Assembly (NCBI GenBank): GCA_947473045.1
Contig: CANJCO010000017.1
Coordinates: 24,010 to 88,009 of the forward strand
Source of the DNA: Myxococcales bacterium
GTDB taxonomy: Bacteria > Myxococcota_A > Polyangia > Polyangiales > Polyangiaceae
DNA: 64,000 nt
Direction: 5' to 3'
A program made the translations under genes and the position numbers. This document shows, piece after piece, positions 24,866-33,690 of the stretch (the stretch's first letter is position 1; every line of letters begins with the position of its first letter). The notes below the pieces were generated by a model. The model saw only the letters and a program-made list of their open reading frames with translations. It was not told the origin of the DNA and did not search any database.

Positions 24866-26029
24866 TCAGGCTCGCTCGACCAGGCCCGCCGCGCCCATGC
24901 CGCCGCCGATGCACATGGTCACGATCGCGCGCCGCTGCCCGCGACGCCGCAGCTCATAGAGCGCCGAGGCCACAAGCTTAGCGCCGGTGCAGCCGAGCGG
25001 ATGACCGAGCGCGATGGCTCCGCCGTTGACGTTCAGCTTCTCGTCGGGAATGCCGAGGGTACGCTGGCAGTAAACGGCCTGGCTGGCGAACGCCTCGTTC
25101 ATCTCGATAAGGTCGATGTCGGCGATGGTGAGGCCGGTCTTCGCGAGCAGCTTCTGAACCGACGGGATCGGGCCGATGCCCATGATGGATGGATCGACAC
25201 CCGCGGTCACGAACGCACGGAAAATTCCGAGCGGAGCGACACCCAGTTTGTCCGCGGTCTCGCGGCTCGTGAGGATCGCGGCGGCGGCGCCGTCAGACAG
25301 CGGCGACGCGTTTCCAGGCGTGACCGAGCCGGTCGTCGAAAACGCAGGCTTGAGCTGCGACAGCCCCTCGAGGGTGGTGTCGGGACGCGGGAGCTCATCG
25401 CGATCGAAGGTGAACTCGACGCGCTCGTTGCCCGCGAACTTTACGCCCTTGACCGCGACGATCTCGTCCTTGAAGCGGCCCGCTTCGATCGCGGCCGAAG
25501 CCTTCTTCTGGCTGCCGAGCGCGAACGCGTCCTGATCGGCGCGCGAGATGCCGAAGCGGCGCGCGACGTTCTCGGCGGTGATCCCCATGGGGGTGTAAAC
25601 GTCGGGGCAGCGCGCCATCGCCTCGGGCGACGCGCTCAGCTTGTTGCCAGTCATCGGCACCATGCTCATCGACTCGACTCCGCCGGCGATGACGATGTCG
25701 GCCGAACCAATCGCGATGGCTCCGGCTCCGAGCGCGAGGGCCTGCAGCCCGCTCGAACAGAACCGGTTGATGGTCATCGCGCTCGACTCCTGCGGCAGAC
25801 CGCCGAGCATGCCTGCGACGCGCGCCACGTTGAGGCCCTGCTCGCCCTCGGGCATCGCGCAGCCGAGCACGAAATCTTCGACGAGATCGGGAGTGACCTG
25901 CGGAACGCGGGCAAGCAGCGCGCGAATCACCTCGCCCGCGAGCTCATCGGGGCGCTTGTGCGCAAGCGATCCCTTGAGCGCGCGACCGACGGCAGAGCGA
26001 ACGGCCTCGAGAATGACAATTTCTTTCAT
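24866..26029 (-). CDS. fadA: Acetyl-CoA acyltransferase (thiolase)
   Basis: A 387-aa thiolase that removes acetyl-CoA in the last step of beta-oxidation. Nucleophile Cys91 is in NRFCSSGLQAL. GGVESMSMVPM, the GHPLGCTGAK His loop, and the second Cys in CIGGGMGA near the C-terminus are all present. It lies 20 nt after the hydroxyacyl-CoA dehydrogenase/hydratase gene, giving the common fadBA/fadN-A arrangement. Its stop abuts the stop of the convergent PLD-like gene. Confidence 0.95.
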   Translation of the reverse strand: MKEIVILEAVRSAVGRALKGSLAHKRPDELAGEVIRALLARVPQVTPDLVEDFVLGCAMPEGEQGLNVARVAGMLGGLPQESSAMTINRFCSSGLQALALGAGAIAIGSADIVIAGGVESMSMVPMTGNKLSASPEAMARCPDVYTPMGITAENVARRFGISRADQDAFALGSQKKASAAIEAGRFKDEIVAVKGVKFAGNERVEFTFDRDELPRPDTTLEGLSQLKPAFSTTGSVTPGNASPLSDGAAAAILTSRETADKLGVAPLGIFRAFVTAGVDPSIMGIGPIPSVQKLLAKTGLTIADIDLIEMNEAFASQAVYCQRTLGIPDEKLNVNGGAIALGHPLGCTGAKLVASALYELRRRGQRRAIVTMCIGGGMGAAGLVERA

Positions 26030-26049
26030 GGCTCTTTCTCCGCTCTCTC

Positions 26050-28422
26050 TTAGTTACGCAGGGGCTTGTTGTTCATCAGCATGTGCTGCATGCGTTCCTG
26101 GCTCTTCGGCTCGCCACACAGGCTCACGAAGGCCTCCCGCTCCAGCTCAAGCATCTCGTCTTCGGTGACCTCTCTCGACGCCCCGCCCTTGCCCCCGCAC
26201 AGAACGGCTGCGAGCTTGCCCGCGATCTTGCCGTCGTGCTCGGTGGCATAGCCGCCGGCAACGAGGGTCGAGACCATCATCTCGAGCGTGGCGATTCCGC
26301 TCTCGCCAGGAAGGGTGAACGCGCGGGGCGTAGGCGGGTGATACCCGGCCTCGGCGAGGCCAATCGCGCGGCACTTCGCCTCGGTGACGATACGCGCGCG
26401 ATCGAACGAAACGCCGTCGGTGCGACGGAAGTACCCAAAGTGCTTCCCCTCCTCGGCGCTGGTGGCGACCTTGGCGAGCGCGATGTTCTTGAAGACCTGC
26501 GTGACGTACTCGTACGTGCTCACGTTGGCGCCCTCGGGAATGCCCTCGAGTGCGCGCCAAAGCATGTTGAGGTTGCCCGCCCCGCCCGGAATCAGGCCGA
26601 CTGCGACTTCGACGAGTCCCGAGTAGGTCTCCGCAGCGGCCTGCACCGCGTCACCGGCAAAGCACAGCTCGAGCCCGCCGCCGAGCGTCATCCCGAAGGG
26701 GGCGATGACGACAGGCACCCGCGCGTACTTGAGGCGCTGCGTGGCGTATTGATAGCCTTTGACCATATCGCGAATCGTGTCCCATTGACCCTGGCTCGCG
26801 GCCATCACCACCAGGAACAGATTGGCGCCTACGCAGAAGTGCTCCCCCTGATTGGCAATTACCAGTGCGCGAAAATCCTGCTCGGCGCGCGCTGCAGAGT
26901 CGTGAAGCATCTTGATGACGTCGGGGTCGATGCTGTTGGCCTTCGTCTTGAACGAAAGGCCGAGCACGCCATCGCCGAGATCCCAGGCCTCGGCGCCGTC
27001 GTTCTTGAGCACGGGAGCCTGACCGCGCTTGAGTATGTCGAACGTGGCGTTTCGCGGGTCTACGCGGCGCTTGACGTAGGCGGCCTTCTCGAGGTCCCAG
27101 ATTTCGTCACCCTTGTAGAATGAAGTCGCGCCCGCCGCCTTCATCTTGCGAATCGACTCCGGCAGCGAGATTCCGTCTGCCTCCATGCGCTCCACAGTGG
27201 CCGCGAAGCCGAGCGCATCCCAGGTCTCGAACGGACCCATCTCCCAGTTGTATCCCCACTTCATCGCGTCGTCGACGCTCACCACGTCGCCGGCGATCTC
27301 GGGAATGCGCCGAGCCGAATAGGCGAGCGAGCGCGAAAGCACCTTCCACGCAAACTGGCCGGTCTTGCCCTGATCGGCGACAAGCTTCACAAGCCGGGCT
27401 GCGGTGTCTTCGATCTTCGAAATCGACTTGGTGGCGGCCTTGATCGCCTCATCTCCGCCCTTGGCCCTGTATTCGAGGGCGTGGGGGTCGAAGGTTTGGA
27501 TGTCCTTGCCGACCTTCTTGTAAAACCCGCCTTTGGTCTTGTTGCCGAGCAGCTTTTTGTCGGCCATGGCGCGGATAAACGACGGCACCTCAAAGACAGC
27601 GCGCTCTTCGTCACCGGTCAGGGCTGCGTGGCAATTGTCGGCCACGTGAATAAACGTATCGAGGCCGACGAGATCGGCCGTTCGAAAGCTCGCGCTGCGG
27701 GGATGGCCCATGGGCGCGCCGGTGATGTTGTCGACGTCTTCCGGGGTGAGCCCGTCGGTCAGCATCTGGTGAATACCCACCATCATGGCGTGCGTGCCGA
27801 TGCGATTGCCAATGAAGTTCGGCGTGTCTTTGCCGACAACAATGCCTTTGCCGAGTTGGTCCTCGCCGAAGCGGCGAATCGCCTCGAGCGTGGCGGGCGC
27901 AGTATCGGGGCCGCACACGAGCTCGAGCAGCTTCATGTAGCGAACCGGGTTGAAGAAGTGCATCACGATAAAGCGCTGCTTGAAGCCCTCGCTGCGCCCC
28001 TCGACCATCTCGGCGATGCGCAGCCCGCTCGTGTTCGACGCGACGATCGCGTGCGCCGGCAACACGGCTTCGAGCTTGGCGAAGAGCGCCTGCTTCGGCG
28101 CGAGCTTCTCGATGATGGCCTCGACCACGAGATCGCAGCCGGCCAGCTTTTCGAGGTGATCTTCTACGTTGCCGGTCGACACGAGGCGCGCCCCGCTCTT
28201 GTGAAAGAACGCGGCAGGGCGGGCCTTTGTGGCCTTGTCGAGCCCGCCGATCGCGAACCGGCTGCGCGCGGCCGGATCGCCCTTCTCGGCGTCGGAAAGA
28301 CCCGGCGGCACGATGTCGAGCAGCACGACCTCGATGCCCGCGTTGGCGAGGTGCGCGGCGATGCCGCTCCCCATGACTCCGGCGCCGATGACACCGACCT
28401 TGCGAATCACGCTCTGGCTCAT
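26050..28422 (-). CDS. fadN: 3-hydroxyacyl-CoA dehydrogenase / enoyl-CoA hydratase (FadN type)
   Basis: A bifunctional beta-oxidation enzyme of 790 aa. It starts with the NAD-binding GAGVMGSGIA (13-22) of a hydroxyacyl-CoA dehydrogenase with MHFFNPVRYMKLLELV, has the 3HCDH C-terminal domain, and ends with a crotonase domain (from about 480) containing LGGGLELCFAGD. Dehydrogenase-first order is that of B. subtilis FadN, opposite to E. coli FadB. The ATG at 28422 is followed by the Rossmann fold; the upstream extension to 28746 is spurious. It forms an operon with the thiolase. Confidence 0.95.
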   Translation of the reverse strand: MSQSVIRKVGVIGAGVMGSGIAAHLANAGIEVVLLDIVPPGLSDAEKGDPAARSRFAIGGLDKATKARPAAFFHKSGARLVSTGNVEDHLEKLAGCDLVVEAIIEKLAPKQALFAKLEAVLPAHAIVASNTSGLRIAEMVEGRSEGFKQRFIVMHFFNPVRYMKLLELVCGPDTAPATLEAIRRFGEDQLGKGIVVGKDTPNFIGNRIGTHAMMVGIHQMLTDGLTPEDVDNITGAPMGHPRSASFRTADLVGLDTFIHVADNCHAALTGDEERAVFEVPSFIRAMADKKLLGNKTKGGFYKKVGKDIQTFDPHALEYRAKGGDEAIKAATKSISKIEDTAARLVKLVADQGKTGQFAWKVLSRSLAYSARRIPEIAGDVVSVDDAMKWGYNWEMGPFETWDALGFAATVERMEADGISLPESIRKMKAAGATSFYKGDEIWDLEKAAYVKRRVDPRNATFDILKRGQAPVLKNDGAEAWDLGDGVLGLSFKTKANSIDPDVIKMLHDSAARAEQDFRALVIANQGEHFCVGANLFLVVMAASQGQWDTIRDMVKGYQYATQRLKYARVPVVIAPFGMTLGGGLELCFAGDAVQAAAETYSGLVEVAVGLIPGGAGNLNMLWRALEGIPEGANVSTYEYVTQVFKNIALAKVATSAEEGKHFGYFRRTDGVSFDRARIVTEAKCRAIGLAEAGYHPPTPRAFTLPGESGIATLEMMVSTLVAGGYATEHDGKIAGKLAAVLCGGKGGASREVTEDEMLELEREAFVSLCGEPKSQERMQHMLMNNKPLRN

Positions 28423-28528
28423 GCAGATCTCCGTGGGATGCGCGCCACGCGCAAGCGGGCGACGCGAGGACTGTAGTCGCGAGTTGGATGCACGCGCAAC
28501 GCACCGCGTCGCGAAGGCGCCGGAAGGC

Positions 28529-29251
28529 CTACTTCGCGCAGACGTTCGCGCTGACGATGCGCGTCGGGGCCGCGGGCGGCTCGCCGCGAGCGATCTTCGG
28601 GAGAACGTCGAGCCCTTCGGTGACGTTGCCGAGGATGGTGTAGCTCTGGTTGAGCGACGGATACGGGACGAACGTGATGAAAAATTGCGAGCCGGTGGTG
28701 TTGGGCGCCCCGGCGTTGGCCATCGCCACAATTCCAGGAGCGTCAAAGTTCACCGCAGGGTTGGCCTCGACGTCGAAGCTGTAGCCGGGCCCCCCGGTGC
28801 CCCAGAGCTTCTTGTTCGCCTTGAGCGTGTTGGGGTCTCCGCCCTGCGCCATGAACGCCTCGATGACGCGGTGAAACAGCAGGCCGTCGAAGTAGTGATG
28901 AAGCGTGAGGAATACAAACGAGTTGCTCGCGATCGGCGCGTCCTGCGTGCGAAAATGCCACACGATGCGCCCCTGATCGGTCTCGACGACCTCAAGGTAG
29001 TCCTTCGCCGGGTCGAGCACGGCGTCGGCCTTGGAGAAGGTGTGCGTAACGGCGCTCTCAGTCGCGAACGGCACCAGATTGTAGCCCGCGGGGCAATAGG
29101 CGACCGGAGCGGCATCGGCGGCGTCGGCCTCGCCGGCTTCGCTCGCTTCGCCGGCGTCGATCGCGGCATCGGCGATCGAACCCGCGGGGGTTGCGCTCGT
29201 GCTCGAGCAGGCGACGAGGAGCAGCGGGGACAGTAGGGAAAGAAGGCGCAT
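28529..29251 (-). CDS. Cyclophilin-type peptidyl-prolyl isomerase, lipoprotein
   Basis: A 240-aa predicted lipoprotein (LLLVACSS lipobox), then an Asp/Ala/Glu-rich linker typical of this genome and a cyclophilin domain from about 80. Family motifs seen are the FHRVIEAFMAQGGDP segment with the catalytic Arg, GSQFFITFVPYPSLNQSYTI, and GLDVLPKI. It should speed proline isomerisation in exported proteins. The start is only 18 nt from the divergent pxpA GTG. It is 106 nt upstream of fadN in the same direction. Confidence 0.93.
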   Translation of the reverse strand: MRLLSLLSPLLLVACSSTSATPAGSIADAAIDAGEASEAGEADAADAAPVAYCPAGYNLVPFATESAVTHTFSKADAVLDPAKDYLEVVETDQGRIVWHFRTQDAPIASNSFVFLTLHHYFDGLLFHRVIEAFMAQGGDPNTLKANKKLWGTGGPGYSFDVEANPAVNFDAPGIVAMANAGAPNTTGSQFFITFVPYPSLNQSYTILGNVTEGLDVLPKIARGEPPAAPTRIVSANVCAK

Positions 29252-29269
29252 TTGGAGTATTGTATCGAT

Positions 29270-29959
29270 GTGCGCGCGCGACCGCTGCTGAATATCGACG
29301 CCGGCGAGCTCGCAGGCGAGCCCGAGGCGCTCTACGCGCTCGCCCAGATCGCCAACGTCGCCTGCGGAGGTCACGCCGGCGACGACGACTCGATGCGCCG
29401 CGCGATTGACGCGTGCAGCCTGCACGGCACCGCGCTCGGGGCGCATCCGTCGTTCCCTGATCGACCCGGCTTCGGACGCGTGCATCAGGAGATGCGGACG
29501 GAGGACCTCGAAGCGGCCGTCGCCGGGCAGTGCGCCGCCCTCGCGCGCCTCGCGCGGCAAGCGGGCACGACGGTGCGCTACGCGAAGCTGCACGGCGCGC
29601 TCTACCACGCCGCCAGCCGCGATCCTGGCGCGGCGCGCGCCTGCATTCAGGGCATCCGCACCGCGCTCGGCGACGCCGTGACGGTCATCGGCCCGAAGTC
29701 CTGCGCCCTGTCGGAGGCCGCCGCGCACGCACGCCTCCCCTACGCCGTCGAAGCGTTCGCCGATCGCGGAGTGCAGGCCGACGGCGCGCTGATTCCGAGA
29801 GGTCAGCCCGGGGCGATGATCACCCATCCGCCGCAGGCCGCGGAGCGCGCGCGAGCGCTGATGACCACTTGCGACACGCTTTGCGTGCATGGCGACTCGC
29901 CCGGCGCTGTCGCGATCGCGAGGGCCGTACGTGAGGAGATCGATGCTGCAGGTCCGTAG
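29270..29959 (+). CDS. pxpA: 5-oxoprolinase subunit A (LamB/YcsF family)
   Basis: Part of the three-subunit ATP-dependent 5-oxoprolinase that converts pyroglutamate to glutamate. Motifs seen are NIDAGELAGE at the start, ACGGHAGDD, GAHPSFPDRPGFGR and KLHGALYH. The family usually begins close to the first Asp-containing strand, so GTG 29270 is preferred; a TTG at 29252 in the same frame is the alternative. The C-terminus overlaps pxpB by 17 nt. It is divergent from the cyclophilin lipoprotein gene, with hardly any room for a promoter. Confidence 0.92.
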   Translation: MRARPLLNIDAGELAGEPEALYALAQIANVACGGHAGDDDSMRRAIDACSLHGTALGAHPSFPDRPGFGRVHQEMRTEDLEAAVAGQCAALARLARQAGTTVRYAKLHGALYHAASRDPGAARACIQGIRTALGDAVTVIGPKSCALSEAAAHARLPYAVEAFADRGVQADGALIPRGQPGAMITHPPQAAERARALMTTCDTLCVHGDSPGAVAIARAVREEIDAAGP

Positions 29960-30545
29960 ACTGGGAGACACCGCGTTTCGAATCGAGCGCCCGGCGGGGC
30001 TCGACGCACGCTGCCTGTTCGAGCGCGCCCGCGCGTGGCCGGCGGTCATCGACGCGGTCGTGACCGAGCGTCATGTCGCGGTCTATTTTGCTGCTGCAAC
30101 CGAGTTGCAGGATGCCTGGCTCGCGAGCCTCGCCGCGCCCTCGGAGGCTTCGCTCGCGACCGCGCGGGAGCACGTGATCGCGGTCGTCTACGACGGGCCC
30201 GATCTCGATGACGTCGCGGCGCGCGCAGGGCTGCGTCCGCGGGAGGTGATCGCGGCGCACCAGTCGGCCCTCTACGAGGTCGCGATGATGGGATTCCAGC
30301 CTGGATTTGCCTATCTCACGGGCCTGAGCGCGCGGCTCGTGCTGCCCCGACGCGAGACCCCGCGCACCCGCGTCCCCGCGGGCTCGGTCGCGATCGGCGG
30401 ACGCTACGCGGGCGTGTATCCGTTCGCCTCGCCAGGAGGCTGGCACCTGCTCGGGCGCGCGGTCGGAGCGCCCCTGTTCGACTCTGAGCGCGGCGCGCGA
30501 CTCGCAGTGGGAGATCGCGTGCGGTTCAAGCAGGAGGCAAAGTGA
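29943..30545 (+). CDS. pxpB: 5-oxoprolinase subunit B (KipI family)
   Basis: A 200-aa subunit of 5-oxoprolinase of the carboxyltransferase-domain (KipI/Allophanate hydrolase subunit 1) family. Signatures are MMGFQPGFAYLTGL, RVPAGSVAIGG and FASPGGWHLLGR. The ATG at 29943 follows GAGGAG at a good distance and is preferred to 29889. It overlaps pxpA and its stop overlaps pxpC by 4 nt (GTGA). Confidence 0.93.
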   Translation: MLQVRRLGDTAFRIERPAGLDARCLFERARAWPAVIDAVVTERHVAVYFAAATELQDAWLASLAAPSEASLATAREHVIAVVYDGPDLDDVAARAGLRPREVIAAHQSALYEVAMMGFQPGFAYLTGLSARLVLPRRETPRTRVPAGSVAIGGRYAGVYPFASPGGWHLLGRAVGAPLFDSERGARLAVGDRVRFKQEAK

Positions 30546-31345
30546 TCGTCATCGAGAGGGCCTCGCTCGCGCTCGTGGTCGACGACGGTCGTCGCGGCCG
30601 CATGCACGAGGGGGTCGCGTGGAGCGGACCGCTGGCTCCCGAGCTGATGGCGCGAGCGAACGCAGCGGCGGGCAATGCGCGTCTGGCGGCGGCCATCGAG
30701 CTGCACGGCGCGATCACCCTACGCGCCACCGCGCCGGCGCGCCTGGCGACTGAGCGCGGCGACGTGCATGCGCTCGAGGCGGGCGACGCCTTGACGATCG
30801 GTCGCGACGCTTCGCTGCGCGTTCGCTACCTCGCGATCACGGGCGGATTCGACGTGCCGCGTGTGCTCGGCAGCCGCACGACGCTGCTGGCAGCGCGGCT
30901 GGGCGGCGCGGGCGGCGCTGCGCTGCGCAGTGGAACGAGCCTCAGCGCCGGCACCGACCTCGGCGACGATCGACCGCCGCCGTGGGAGATGCGCGCGGAC
31001 GAGCCGCTCGCGATTGTGGCAGGCCCCGACCACGAGGCATTCCACATTTCGGCGATCACCGAGTTGACCTCCCAGGAGTACACCATCACGCCCGCGAGCG
31101 ATCGCACCGGCACGCGGCTGTCGGGCCCCCCCCTCGTTCGGCGCGGACCGGACACGCAGCCGTCCGCGCCCATGGTGGCCGGCGCAATTCAAGTCGCAGC
31201 CGACGGAGCCCCCATCGTGCTCGGTCCCGATCACCCCACGACCGGCGGCTACCCCGTGGTGGCGGCGATCGCATCGCGCGATCTCGGGCGTTTCTTCGCG
31301 CGCCCCGTGGGATCGCCCGTCCGCTTTTGCGAGCTTCGTTCGTAG
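30542..31345 (+). CDS. pxpC: 5-oxoprolinase subunit C (KipA family)
   Basis: The second carboxyltransferase-type subunit of 5-oxoprolinase, 267 aa, a little shorter than the usual 310-330. Signatures seen are LALVVDDGRRGR, then LAITGGFDVPRVLGSRTT, LSGPPLVRR and GPDHPTTGGYPVVA. The GTG start overlaps the pxpB stop. PxpA with PxpB and PxpC completes the enzyme, all three adjacent here. Confidence 0.92.
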   Translation: MIVIERASLALVVDDGRRGRMHEGVAWSGPLAPELMARANAAAGNARLAAAIELHGAITLRATAPARLATERGDVHALEAGDALTIGRDASLRVRYLAITGGFDVPRVLGSRTTLLAARLGGAGGAALRSGTSLSAGTDLGDDRPPPWEMRADEPLAIVAGPDHEAFHISAITELTSQEYTITPASDRTGTRLSGPPLVRRGPDTQPSAPMVAGAIQVAADGAPIVLGPDHPTTGGYPVVAAIASRDLGRFFARPVGSPVRFCELRS

Positions 31346-31354
31346 GACAAAGAC

Positions 31355-31882
31355 ATGAGACTCAGCTGCTTCCTCGCCGCGCTCGCGTCGGTCTGCGCGG
31401 CCTGCGGTTCAAACCGACCGCCTCCGCTGAACGACAGCGAGGCGGGAGCTCCGGTCTTCGACTACGACGCGTCGAATCGTGGTGACCTCGGCGCGCCCCC
31501 CCTCGCGCCCGACGCCGGCGGAGGCGCAGGCGCGAGCGCGCGCGACTACGAGGGCGTCTGCACACCAGGCATGACGCCGATCTGGCACTTCCACGATTTC
31601 AAGACGCACACGCCCGGCAACGCTCACATTATTTTGACGGCCAGCACCGCGCCCACACAAGCGGCGCTCGCGAAGGCACCCACCGTGCAGCTCGCCGTCA
31701 TCAAGGGCCCCGACATCAAGACCTGGGCGGGCGTCGACGTCGAGCCCATGTTGCAGAGCATCGGCCAGCGATCGCTGTTGTGGCTGCGGATCACGACCGA
31801 GATGGTGCCAGACACGAGCGACGCCGGCTCACCCCAAATGAACGCGTCGCGGCAACTCTACGACTGCGTGGTCGGGCAGTAG
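31355..31882 (+). CDS. Hypothetical lipoprotein
   Basis: A 175-aa protein with a signal ending in VCAACGS (lipobox), an Asp/Ala/Gly-rich linker to about 65, and a small C-terminal domain with WHFHDFKTHTP and two Cys (GVCTPG and YDCVVGQ) that could pair. No known family is recognised. It lies 9 nt after pxpC and may ride on the same transcript; AGGA lies ahead of the ATG. Confidence 0.82.
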   Translation: MRLSCFLAALASVCAACGSNRPPPLNDSEAGAPVFDYDASNRGDLGAPPLAPDAGGGAGASARDYEGVCTPGMTPIWHFHDFKTHTPGNAHIILTASTAPTQAALAKAPTVQLAVIKGPDIKTWAGVDVEPMLQSIGQRSLLWLRITTEMVPDTSDAGSPQMNASRQLYDCVVGQ

Positions 31883-31915
31883 CCCCACAGACGCCCGAGC
31901 ACGCAAAGGCCCACC

Positions 31916-32677
31916 ATGTCCGCACCCATGCCCGTCATCTTCATCGCGCACGGAGCCCCCATGCTCCTCGAGGACGACATCTGGACGACCCAGCTCGCCG
32001 CGTGGGCGAAGGCCATGCCCCGGCCCGCCGCCGTGCTCATTTTCTCGGCCCACTGGGAGGCATCCCCGCCCAATCTGGGCGCAACGTCCCGGGTGCCGCT
32101 CATCTACGATTTCTCGGGATTTCCGGCACATTTCTACGCCCTCGAGTATCCCGCCCCCGGAGCGCCCGAGCTAGCCGCGCGCGTACGAACGCTGCTCGGC
32201 GCGGGCCCGTCCTCATGCGTAGATGCCCCCGGGCGGGGACTCGATCACGGCGCCTACATCCCACTCATGTGCATGTACCCGGAGGCAGACATCCCAGTTC
32301 TTCAGGTCTCCCTGCCCGGTGAAGACCCGGCGCGCCTGCTCGCCCTCGGCCAGGCGCTCGTCCCGCTGCGTGACGAAGGCGTGCTCATCGCCGGGAGCGG
32401 CTTTTTGACGCACAACATGCGGGCATTTTCGAACGCGACCCCCGCGTGGGCCACGGCCTTCGACCAGTGGGCCGCGCGCACCCTGGCCGGCGGCGACATC
32501 GAGGCCCTCTGTGACTATCGGGCCCGCGCACCGAACGTGGCGACGGCGCTCCCCACGCGCGAACACTTCACGCCGCTGATCGTGGCGGCAGGGGCGGCGC
32601 GCGGAGACAGCGCAAAATTTCCCATCGAAGGGTTCGCGTTCGGCTCGTTTACCAAGCGATCGGTGCAGTGGGGGTGA
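31916..32677 (+). CDS. Class III extradiol dioxygenase (4,5-DOPA dioxygenase/YgiD family)
   Basis: A 253-aa iron- or zinc-binding ring-cleavage dioxygenase-like protein. Family features are FIAHGAPM near the N-terminus, SAHWEAS, GLDHGAYIPLM and GSGFLTHNMR, which provide the metal-site histidines. The bacterial YgiD group acts on DOPA-like catechols in vitro; the true substrate is unknown. An in-frame ATG at 31928 also lies near the domain start. It is convergent with the Rieske gene at a distance of 7 nt. Confidence 0.92.
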   Translation: MSAPMPVIFIAHGAPMLLEDDIWTTQLAAWAKAMPRPAAVLIFSAHWEASPPNLGATSRVPLIYDFSGFPAHFYALEYPAPGAPELAARVRTLLGAGPSSCVDAPGRGLDHGAYIPLMCMYPEADIPVLQVSLPGEDPARLLALGQALVPLRDEGVLIAGSGFLTHNMRAFSNATPAWATAFDQWAARTLAGGDIEALCDYRARAPNVATALPTREHFTPLIVAAGAARGDSAKFPIEGFAFGSFTKRSVQWG

Positions 32678-32684
32678 CCGTCGA

Positions 32685-33023
32685 TCAGGCGATCGTCAGC
32701 GAGAACGGATCGCGGACGACCACCACATCGCCTTCGATGCGCGCCCGAAACGTGCGCTGATCGTCGCACAGTCCCTTCGGCGAAATCAGCTCTCCGCTGG
32801 TGAGCGAAAACACATACCCGTGCATCGGACAGACCACGCACGCGGGGCGAAGCACGCTCCAGCCGCCCTCGGTGAGGCTGGCTCCAGCATGATTGCAGGC
32901 GTCTTCGATCGCGTAGGGCTCGCCGTCGACGAGGCCAACGATTACGTCGAACGGCGGATGGGAGAGCCGCACGAGCGCCCCGTTTTCGAGCGCCGCCAGC
33001 GGAACAGTTCCGACCCACTTCAT
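32685..33023 (-). CDS. Rieske [2Fe-2S] ferredoxin-like protein
   Basis: A small soluble Rieske protein of 112 aa. The cluster motifs are CNHAGASL (CxH) and CPMHGYVF (CxxH). It resembles the ferredoxin components of biphenyl-type dioxygenases and NirD. No signal peptide, so it is cytosolic; the partner is unknown. The ATG at 33023 is chosen because the domain begins KWVGTVPL; upstream frame to 33173 is spurious. It is the last gene of the dnaA-headed run, 5 nt behind the LON-domain gene. Confidence 0.9.
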   Translation of the reverse strand: MKWVGTVPLAALENGALVRLSHPPFDVIVGLVDGEPYAIEDACNHAGASLTEGGWSVLRPACVVCPMHGYVFSLTSGELISPKGLCDDQRTFRARIEGDVVVVRDPFSLTIA

Positions 33024-33028
33024 GACGG

Positions 33029-33688
33029 TTAGTTGCTGATCCGCGAGCCGCCGGTGAGGCTGGCGTGCTGCATGGCGAGCTCGCGGGTGACGAGCGACAC
33101 GCGCGCGGCGTCGTCGAGCTCCTCGAGCACCGACTGTCGCGCCTCCCCGTCGATCATAAGGTAGTGCGCGCACACGTCCGCGAGCTGTCCGGCGGCGAGG
33201 CCTTCGGGGAGCTCAAACGCGACGTCGGCTTCGCGACGGCGCATCTCGGTCACGAACGCGGTCGCGGCCGCGACGAGCGCAGCGCTGTCATTTTGGGTAA
33301 CCCGGGACGCGCGCGTTTCGAGCAGGGTGGCGCGCGCGCGGCGGTAGGGGATCTCGAAAGGCAGCTCCTCGAGGCTCACCCGCGCAAGCCCTTCGAGCAC
33401 GATGTCCGACCGCCCGTCGGGCAAGCGCGCGACCTCCTTCACGAACCCGACGCCGGCGACGCGCGCGAGCCGCGGATGACCGCGCGGGTCGATGAGATCG
33501 GCCGGATCGGGCACCATGACGATGGCCATGATCCCGTGCTGCTGAATGCAGTCTGCAAGCATTTTTCGGTAACGCGCCTCGAAGACATGCAGCGGCAGCT
33601 GGGCGCGCGGAAACAGCGCCGCCTGCGAGAGCGGAAACAGCGGCATCGCCAAAAGGGCTGCGTCGAGATCGAACCGGCTGCGCTGCAT
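33029..33688 (-). CDS. LON peptidase substrate-binding (PUA-like) domain protein
   Basis: A 219-aa stand-alone Lon N-terminal domain protein without AAA or protease parts. Typical LFPRAQLPLHVFEARYRKML, then GVGFVKEVARLPDG, and DIVLEGLARVSL match the beta-rich domain, and a helical C-terminus completes it. Such proteins are widespread and of unclear role, perhaps in substrate recognition. It lies 2 nt after the SDR gene stop and 5 nt before the Rieske gene. Confidence 0.92.
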   Translation of the reverse strand: MQRSRFDLDAALLAMPLFPLSQAALFPRAQLPLHVFEARYRKMLADCIQQHGIMAIVMVPDPADLIDPRGHPRLARVAGVGFVKEVARLPDGRSDIVLEGLARVSLEELPFEIPYRRARATLLETRASRVTQNDSAALVAAATAFVTEMRRREADVAFELPEGLAAGQLADVCAHYLMIDGEARQSVLEELDDAARVSLVTRELAMQHASLTGGSRISN

Positions 33689-33690
33689 CG

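Noticed and set aside
28529..30049. Cyclophilin frame extended to 30049
   Set aside because: The extension is antisense to pxpA and pxpB and lacks the signal peptide, which begins at 29251.
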